From Aralia elata (lineage: Eukaryota; Streptophyta; Magnoliopsida; Apiales; Araliaceae): a stretch of 64,000 bases of DNA. The stretch's first letter is position 1, and each line of letters starts with the position of its first letter. Below are positions 57,365 to 64,000 of the stretch, one piece after another. The stretch covers positions 38,075,130 to 38,139,129 of the forward strand of contig CM068379.1 of assembly GCA_034770075.1 (NCBI GenBank). Direction: 5' to 3'. The notes under the pieces are model-generated. The model ran no database searches. It was not told the DNA's origin and worked only from the letters and a program-made list of their open reading frames with translations. The position numbers were made by a program, and so were the translations under genes.

Positions 57365-59015
57365 TGTTAGTTTCCAGAGGCACAAAAGATATCTAGAAGG
57401 GGGGTTGAATAGATATTTTAAAAAACCTTCTCTTTTCCTTTCCAAAAAGGATGACTTAACAGTTTAGTTAATGTATCCAATAATGAAGCACAGCGGAATA
57501 TGATTTGTATGAACCCCTTGTAGAAAATAGAGCAGTGGTAAAGCAGTGATATGGCAGTTATAGCAGTTATAAGTGTAAAGAGATAGGGACAAGGCTTTAA
57601 GTGGTTCGGAGCACACAAGACTCCTACTCCACTGTTCTACTCCTCGAGTAGCAAATCCACTAAGGATATCGTTACAACTGAATCACTAAGATTCCTTCAA
57701 GACCCTCAGTCTTGGAACACCAGTACTCAATGTACTCTTCAAAGCCAGCGGCCTTGGAACTCTATAATCTAAGACCAGCAGCCTTAGAATCCTTGGTACC
57801 CTTTGGTACTCCACAAGTCCAGCAGACCTGTCTTGGGTTGGTCACCTATTGACCCTTTCACTTGATGAAGAGTGATTGGTTCTGTTGCTACTGAGTTGCT
57901 TGAAGCATAAGGATTGATAAACTCAGCAGCGAAGCAAGATGTTTCCCTTAGGTTGTAGAATGATGATGTTTCAAGTATGATCTTCTTTTTCGTTGTTCTT
58001 GCTTGACTTGAACCTTCAATCCTTCTGCCTTATGTAGATGCTGTTGAGAATCTTCCCGTTGAAATGTGGCTGTTGCATCTGATTCTTCCGTTGAGATGTG
58101 TTACTGAGTTTAGGATTAGTTTAATCCTTGTTGACTGTGTAAGTGGGGTGAGTCAGCTTCCATTAGTCTCTTTTAAGATAGTGCTCTGACTGACTGCAAA
58201 CTGTAGTTGTTTGCTCCCCACTCATTTGTTTAATATTCAGCAACTGTCTTGGGCAGGTCATTCTACTGTCACTTTGTTATGGGCAACTTAGAATACACTT
58301 TCTCAAATCTGAGTTTCTCATCAGTTGTCTGTCTCTACGTTCTTGCTTAGACGTAGTGTCTAAAGAGTTGTATCTCTGTAGTCATTTGATGCTTGCAGAT
58401 ATGCACTGTGATCTTCATATTTCATCCTGATCATTCTGAAATAGCATCGATGTTTTGCCTTTATGTTTTTCTTCAGAAGTGCTGATTTATTCTGTGAGCA
58501 CTGGCATAGACAACTCTACGATAGGTGAGAGTTTGTCTTGTGATGCAGGGACAACTCTTTGTTTTGTCGAGAAAGCTCTACGTCCTGCTGAGGAAGCTCT
58601 GCGTCCTGCCGAGGAAGCTCTACGTCCTGACGACAAAGCTCTACGTCCTGCCAAGGAAGCTCTGTGTCCTGACGACAAAGCTATACGTCCTGCCGAGGAG
58701 GCTCTGCGTCCTGCCGAGGAACCCTTACGTCCTTTTACTTGGAGTATGGCAGTACTCTACGATCAGCACACAAGATCAACCTAACAGCTTTGATCTTTTC
58801 TATACTAAGTTCTTTGTACATCACCTTCAATAAAGGACGTTACAATTTGCTAGGATATTACAGATATTGAATACAGCTTAGATCATCCTAACATATTTGA
58901 TCTTCTATTCTAAGTCCTTGTACATATACTTCTCATTAAGAACTTTACAAGCTTAGCTACTGATATACATATTCATTAAGTGCACAACATCAAATTTAAA
59001 CCATGATATCTAACA
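57365..59015 (-). mobile_element. 5' LTR of SIRE-type element
   Basis: 1651 bp, partner of 36904-38533. Eight 21-bp units lie at 58569-58736. Several scattered substitutions separate the two LTRs, so this insertion is older than A2. Confidence 0.9.
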
Positions 59016-59020
59016 CTACC

Positions 59021-59617
59021 GACCACCCATCACCAGGACGTAACCAGGGACAGGGCAGTTCTCTTACACCGCATTCTGCGAGGAGGAAGCATTGATGTGG
59101 GTTACATCATTCACCACTCCATGCTTCGCTTCATGCGGGTTGTCACTTTCGGTGCCATTCCACACGCTTCGATAGTCATACGCCTTTGTCTTGCGGCGAA
59201 GGTGGAATAGGGCGAAGAGACCCTCTAGCTGCCCATGCAGGACATTGACAGCGCCACGATCAGAAAGTACAATGTATGGCGCGGTGGAGAGTCCCGTTCC
59301 AATGGGTTGGGCTTTATTATTACTGATGAGGAGGAGGAGGACAATGAGGATGACGTGCATGCACCGCCAGTGCAGCAGGGGGGAGTCGGTGGACATGAGC
59401 GCGAGATGCGCCGCCTGCAGCGCCGCCTGCAGCGCTGCACACGAGTTTCATAGACTACAGTGTCTCCTTTGCAGGTGCACTGTCAGAGGCGTTCAGCCAG
59501 CAGGGGGTCCACGTCGAGTTTCCCACCTTTGGAGCCAACATCCCTTATCCTCCACCTGACACACCGCCTGGCGGCGCCGATGACGACTCTTGTTTTGAGT
59601 TTGATAGAACCGGTTAG
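59021..59617 (+). pseudogene. Athila extra ORF, 3' half
   Basis: Continues the ORF cut at 36903: RDRAVLLHRILRGGSIDVGY, MRVVTFGAIPHASIVIRL, then after a stop near 59208 QDIDSATIRKYNVWRGG and an acidic stretch, an Arg-rich helix-like piece, and after a frameshift near 59450 a Pro-rich end (PPPDTPPGGADDD) stopping at 59615-59617. The whole ORF would be about 390 residues. No membrane segment is evident. Confidence 0.7.
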
Positions 59618-60437
59618 CACGCATTTTGTAGTTATCCTACTAAGTAGCCTAAAGATTTGCATAATTGGATTCTGGGGGGAAAGTGATGTGTTAATTAAAG
59701 AAAAGCAAATGAGGGTAGTGTTAGCTGAGACAACTTGTGTCTAAGTTTGGGGGAAAACTTAGTGGAGCAGTCGAGCAACGAGGTGGAGCGTAAAACACAC
59801 TCGTTGATATATAATAAATAAAAAATAATAATAATAATAATAATATAAAAATAAAAATAAAAATAAATATTGAATAAATGCTTGGTTAGCCTAGTTTTGT
59901 GGCCTTTGATATTCGAGTAAGTACGCCCTAGGGGATGTCTCTACACCTAGCGCCCTAAGACCATTTGGTTTGGGAGTCGTTGGTCGAAAGCTCGCTACAT
60001 GGGTATCATTGAAAAGCCTAAGGGAACTAGGCATTGCACAACCAAGTATCATAGTCCGAATAACCTCTAAGTCGGTCCCCAATATAGACATAGCGTTGTC
60101 TTAACTGTAACTTACCCCATTTGTTGTGTTGCAAGTTTGAGTATACGAATTTCCCCCTAAGAAACATATTATGAGAATCATTTGGGTTGCTATAAGTTTG
60201 ATGAATACTACACACACACACTTTATCGCTCACTACAGGATTTGATTTACATGACTATCATGGTACACGAACTAAGTTTTGGTGAGATGCTAGAATCTTC
60301 TGAGGCAAAGCATTTGGATTGTTTACTAATTGATAAGGATTCATGGTGCATTTATAGACTATTGCATTTCATCCATGTTTGCATTCATTTCATTGTAATT
60401 GCTTGAGGACAAGCAACAGTTCAAGTTTGGGGGTATT
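59618..60437 (+). other. 3' untranslated region and PPT of Athila B
   Basis: No coding region. Contents in order: CTAAGTTTGGGGG (59743-59755), GGTGGAGCGTAAAACACACTC (near 59782), an A+T simple repeat (59812-59868), the structured element (59889-60030), and the PPT CAAGTTTGGGGGTATT (60422-60437) ending at the LTR. Confidence 0.8.
59889..60030 (+). repeat. Fourth copy of the structured element
   Basis: A diverged single copy of the three-copy element at 1787-2281: ATTCGAGTAAGTA, ATGTCTCTACACC, GACCATTTGGTTTGGGAGTC, GCTCGCTACATGGGTA, GAAAAGCCTAAG. Stems AAGACC/GGTTT and GAGT/GCTC can still pair despite base changes. Confidence 0.8.
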
Positions 60438-62140
60438 TGATGAGTAGGTTTCATACCTACTTATTGGATACTAATATGCTTCATTTGTTGCTTAACTTGC
60501 AGCTCCTTAGTATGTTTTTCATGCATTTTTCGTTTCTTTTTGGAATTGCTTCAATTTGTGCATTTTATGGCTTTTGCACAGTTTTTGGTTATGTTGGCAC
60601 GATATATAATGCATATGATGATTGGGATCTAAGTGAATTATAATTTCTTGCACAGGACACGAGATTCGAGAAAACAGGCTGAGTAAACCAGTGCGGCAGT
60701 AGACTGACATACAACGCAGCTGCGCCCTTGTTGGCTTGGAAGCCGGCGCAGCTACGCCAGTGCCCTGCGCCCAGAAGAATGCCAGCGCAGCTGCGCCCTG
60801 CTTGGCCTTGAGGCCGGTGCAGCTGCGCCCTTCCTGTTCATGCTGAAGTCCGCCGCGCAGCTGCGCCCATTTTGTAAAGGATTGCAACGCAGCTGCGCCT
60901 GTCGCCAGCCAGCCATGCAAACCACGTTTCAGACAGCGAAGCAGCACTACCAAAAATCATGCAATGCCAGATTTTGAGGAATTAGTGCATTGAAACTTTA
61001 TTAGTGAGAATCAGAATAAGTCAATACAAGACAAATTAAGCATGTATTATAATGAATTGAGAATTTAATTGAGGGAGAGCTTCTCCCACACGAAAATTAG
61101 AAAGTTTACTGCATTCTTAGTTCTAAAATTAAAACAATTCTACTGATTATTAAATTCACTTGGGAACTAAAGAATGGAGCTACATGAATGCTGAATTGAA
61201 GATTGGGAGCAAGAAATCAAGAATCAACACAACTTGGAAAATCATCAGAAGTTGCAGAAACGAAGGAACCGAAACAGGGAGCTTTAATATTTTCTGTTTT
61301 TGATTAATTTTTCCTATTCTGTAATTATGATGATGAACCAATTGTGTATGATGAATTCTATTATTGTCATTATGAACTAAGCTTAATTTTGGGATTATAA
61401 TGGATCTTTTGCATTAGCAAAAAATTGATATGCTTCCTTATTATTGCTAGTTGGTTATGAAATGAATGTCTAGCATAATTTATACTTAATGTTTAATTGC
61501 TTGATCACCAATTACTGTGATAATTTATATGGAATTGAGAAAGGAAGTATAAATTGAGATCTGATTATGCTAGCATATGTTCATATTCTTTACATTCCTC
61601 GTGAAGTTATGATTCGTGCCTAGGATAGAGATATACCGAAGTACCATATGTGGCCAATTGAGAACTTGTACTTAAACCCTCTTGATTGTAATTCACATAG
61701 AAATATAGTGCGTTAGTCATTTAGGGTGTTCACATTCATTCTATCAATTGTGGATTTAGTGTGTTATGAATATGGTGCATCGAGAGGTGGTCATATTTTA
61801 CAATTGTGTTCTCGACCAACATTCTATACTAATCAATTAGCAACGATAGGAAGCATGGAAATCTAAGTTTGCAATAAGTGAAATTATAATCCCAAACCCA
61901 TAAAATCTGTATTTACACAATCATTATTTGTTGTACTTGTTTCTTTAGAAATCATTAGACAATTTCATCATTTTACTCAACTGTTTAAAGAGACCGAAAT
62001 AATTAGAAAATCGGTGTTTGTAGTTGTAAATGCAATTCTATTCCTCGTGGGATCGATACTTTACTTACTTTATATTACTTGTGGATCACGTGCACTTGCG
62101 TGTATGAGTCATATTTATTATACATACAAATATCCCAACA
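60438..62140 (+). mobile_element. Second LTR of Athila B
   Basis: 1703 bp. Six GC palindrome positions lie at 60714, 60746, 60785, 60817, 60855 and 60887, some with one change. It is 72 bp longer than the 5' LTR, the extra segment being the last two palindromes and their spacers. It serves as 3' LTR of B and is followed by a new PBS and leader. Confidence 0.88.
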
Positions 62141-63876
62141 AGTTTTTGGCGCCGTTGCCGGGGAATTGTAATTGCGTTTATAACTTTCATCATCAGTTTA
62201 AATTAAATTGGTTTTAGTTAAACAAAATATGTTCTTGTCTTAATTCTATTTTATTTTCTTTTACATTGTTATAGGTACTCTTGAGTAGTGCATGCATACT
62301 CGATCGAAGAATCCTGACCTATTGCCTTTCGTGGATAACATTGAAAAGAGGGTTCAACAGTCAAGGAAGTGTGCTGAAAATACTCTGGAGAATCTAGACC
62401 AACCACAAGCAATGGCAGGTGAAGCACAAAAAGCATTGAGAGATTATGCTACGCCAAGGATCAATGATTTGCAATCAAGTATCTCAAGGCCGGCCATAAC
62501 AGCAAATTCCTTTGAAATTCAAACCAGGGACTATCCATATGATCCAAAATTCTGTCCAATTTGGGGGAATGGTGGTTGATGATCCAAATGAGCACTTGAT
62601 AAATTTTTTAGAGATCTGTGATACATTCAAATTCAGTGGAATTTCAGAAGATGCAGTGAGATTGCAGTTATTCCCATTCACATTGAGGGATAAAGCAAAG
62701 ATTTGGCTACACTCACTACCACCGGGATCTATTACTACTTGGCAAGATTTGGCACAGAAATTCTTAGCCAAATTCTTCCCACCAACCAAAACTGCTAAGT
62801 TGAGAAATGACATCTCCTCATATGAGCAACATCATGGGGAATCTCTATATGAGACATGGGAGTGGTACAAGGAACTATTGAGAAAGTGTCCACATCACGG
62901 TTTGCCACAATGGATGCTACTTATCACATTTTACAATGGGTTGAATATTCAAACACGGGTAGGCATTGATGTAGCTTCGGAAGGAGCATTCATGGCTAAA
63001 AATTATGACGAAGCTTATGAACTCTTGGACACCATGGCTGCGAATAACTATCAATGGCCATCTTCTAGATCCAGCCAACCAAAAGTAGCAGGGATATTAG
63101 AGGTTGACACGGCCACCTCACTTCAAGCCCAGATATCTGCTATAGCCAAAAAGATTGACAACCTATATGAAAGAAAAGGGCAGCAAGTTTCCATGATTTG
63201 TGAGCTTTGTGCAGGTGCACACTCTTCTGACCAATGTGCCATCAATTCTGAATCTGTGCATTTTGTGAGCAACTATCAGCGGCCAGCAAATCAATATCAG
63301 AACAACTACAATCCGGGGAATAGGAATCACCCGAACTTCTCATGGAGCAACCGTCAAGATTATCCACAAGCTCCAAAACCTCACAATCCTCCGGGGTTCC
63401 ACAATCAGCAACAAGCCACAGCTACTGATAAGAAGGTTGCTGAAATGAATGAAAATTTGGAGAGATACATGGCCAAAACTGATAAGTTGGAGCAAGGCCA
63501 AGCATTGGGTTTCAAAAATTTGGAAAACCAGATGAGTTAATTGTTCAACTTGTTATCTAATAGACCTCAGGGGGCTCTTCCTAGCGACATAGAAATCAAT
63601 CCAAGGAGAAATGGAAAGGAGTAATGCCAAGCTGTCACACTCAGAAGTGGGAAGCAGACTCTGCCAACCAGCGCAGCTGCGCCCAGTTTGCAAAGGGAAC
63701 CAGTGCAGCTGCGCCCTTCTCCTGAAGATGATCCAGCCGGCGCAGCTGCGCCCATTTTGTAAGGGGAGCCAGCGCAGCTACGCCCTTCCCCAGAAACTCA
63801 CTTTGCTGAAATTTTTGAAAAGGAAGATAGCATTGAGAAATCTGAGCCCACATCAATAAAAAGCACAGAAAAGACT
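62141..63876 (+). pseudogene. Second Athila leader and gag, truncated
   Basis: A PBS (TGGCGCCGTTGCCGGGGA), leader and gag almost identical to 30326-32063. The N-terminal frame from 62292 is lost by one extra T near 62518; the rest is open 62512-63540, where CAA has become TAA. It keeps Gln codons at the two positions that are stops in the first copy but shares the stop at 63618. Four GC palindromes are at 63671, 63703, 63740 and 63772. Homology ends at 63874-63876 (ACT); pol and the 3' LTR are missing. Confidence 0.85.
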
Positions 63877-64000
63877 TATTCATGTGAAAATTCATAACAA
63901 ATTGTGAGAAGGTGTTTGGAAGTGACTGCAAGATCAAATCTTAACTTAACTCCCCATCCATTATGAGCCCTAACTGTTCAAGTTATTCAATCAGATTGAT
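63877..64000 (-). pseudogene. Copia A1 gag fragment, resumed
   Basis: The minus strand matches the A2 gag region at about 46130-46254 (IEQLGQLG, LILQSLP-TFSQFVMNFHMN). Orientation and family are those expected for the 5' part of A1 interrupted at 28694. It continues beyond the window. Confidence 0.85.

Larger units (their letters stand above)
36904..59015 (-). mobile_element. SIRE-type Copia element C, split by A2
   Basis: A minus-strand Ty1/Copia element with the duplication CTACC at 36899-36903 and 59016-59020. LTRs are 57365-59015 (5') and 36904-38533 (3'). It is ~12.4 kb once A2 (41913-51630) and its duplication are removed. Order: PBS, long gag with two zinc knuckles, protease, integrase, RT, RNase H, ~440-bp untranslated region, a 1040-codon extra ORF, PPT. 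The extra ORF downstream of pol and motifs such as QIWVPK and WYLDSGCSRHM point to the SIRE/Maximus lineage. Confidence 0.9.
28695..62140 (+). mobile_element. Athila-type Gypsy element B, split by element C
   Basis: Flanking LTRs are 28695-30325 and 60438-62140. Interior order: PBS, gag, protease, RT, RNase H, integrase, extra ORF, 3' untranslated region, PPT. It is interrupted at 36904-59015 by a SIRE-type element. Without the insert it is ~11.3 kb, normal for Athila. It was inserted into Copia A1; GTTAA (28690-28694) is the candidate left target duplication. The right end does not return to A1 but runs into a second Athila leader. Confidence 0.85.

Noticed and set aside
38064..58833. Frames rich in LRPAEEA / YVLPRKL on the plus strand
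   Set aside because: Translation of the 21-bp LTR repeat antisense to the element.
59191..59559. Arg/Cys-rich 122-codon frame as a separate gene
   Set aside because: Shadow of the Athila extra ORF 3' half, whose own frame has recognisable continuity.
30332..62167. Possible tRNA genes from tRNA-like 3' ends at 30332 and 62147
   Set aside because: They are primer-binding sites directly after LTRs; no cloverleaf surrounds them.

Overview
The window is plant nuclear DNA, most likely from a dicot, made up almost entirely of nested LTR retrotransposons. No host gene, rRNA, tRNA gene or CRISPR array could be supported. The plant assignment rests on the element lineages (Tat/Ogre, Athila, CRM chromovirus, SIRE-type and Angela/Tork-type Copia), their primer-binding sites (tRNA-Asp and initiator tRNA-Met types) and the A+T-rich spacers. 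A CRM-lineage element makes a pericentromeric position possible but does not prove it.

Left part (1-24241). A Tat/Ogre-type element (1-7349) has a gag fragment, no pol, three unrelated repeat arrays and a 3' LTR. A non-coding LTR-like block follows (7350-9857). Next is a minus-strand Athila derivative that has lost gag-pol (9858-13712), sitting in the gag of an older Athila-type element whose 5' LTR is at 14133-15312. A complete but broken minus-strand CRM element (15316-22875, TSD CAAGT) lies in the flank of that LTR. A non-coding stretch with about 180-bp repeats ends this part.

Right part (24242-64000) is a nest at least three insertions deep. An old minus-strand Copia element (A1, from 24242) is interrupted at 28695 by an Athila element (B). 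B is split at 36904-59015 by a minus-strand SIRE-type Copia element (C, TSD CTACC). C is split at 41913-51630 by a plus-strand Copia element (A2, TSD AGAGT) of the same family as A1. A2 is very young: its 1.95-kb LTRs differ by one base by eye, and it has a 1243-codon open polyprotein. After the second Athila LTR (60438-62140) comes another Athila leader and gag, cut off at 63874-63876, where A1 sequence resumes with about 0.8 kb missing.

The most interesting signals are not genes. (1) Several unrelated element families each carry their own short palindromic word, repeated many times; in Athila and SIRE the same word recurs in LTR, coding and untranslated parts. (2) The A2 5' leader has four hairpins with different stems but the same TTGTGTCACACAA-type tip. 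(3) A ~140-nt element with base changes that keep pairing occurs three times in the Tat element and once in the Athila 3' region. (4) The CRM element has a duplicated RNase H unit. (5) The Athila and SIRE elements carry extra ORFs with a possibly shared domain where an envelope gene would lie; the SIRE one is open for 1040 codons although its gag-pol is broken.
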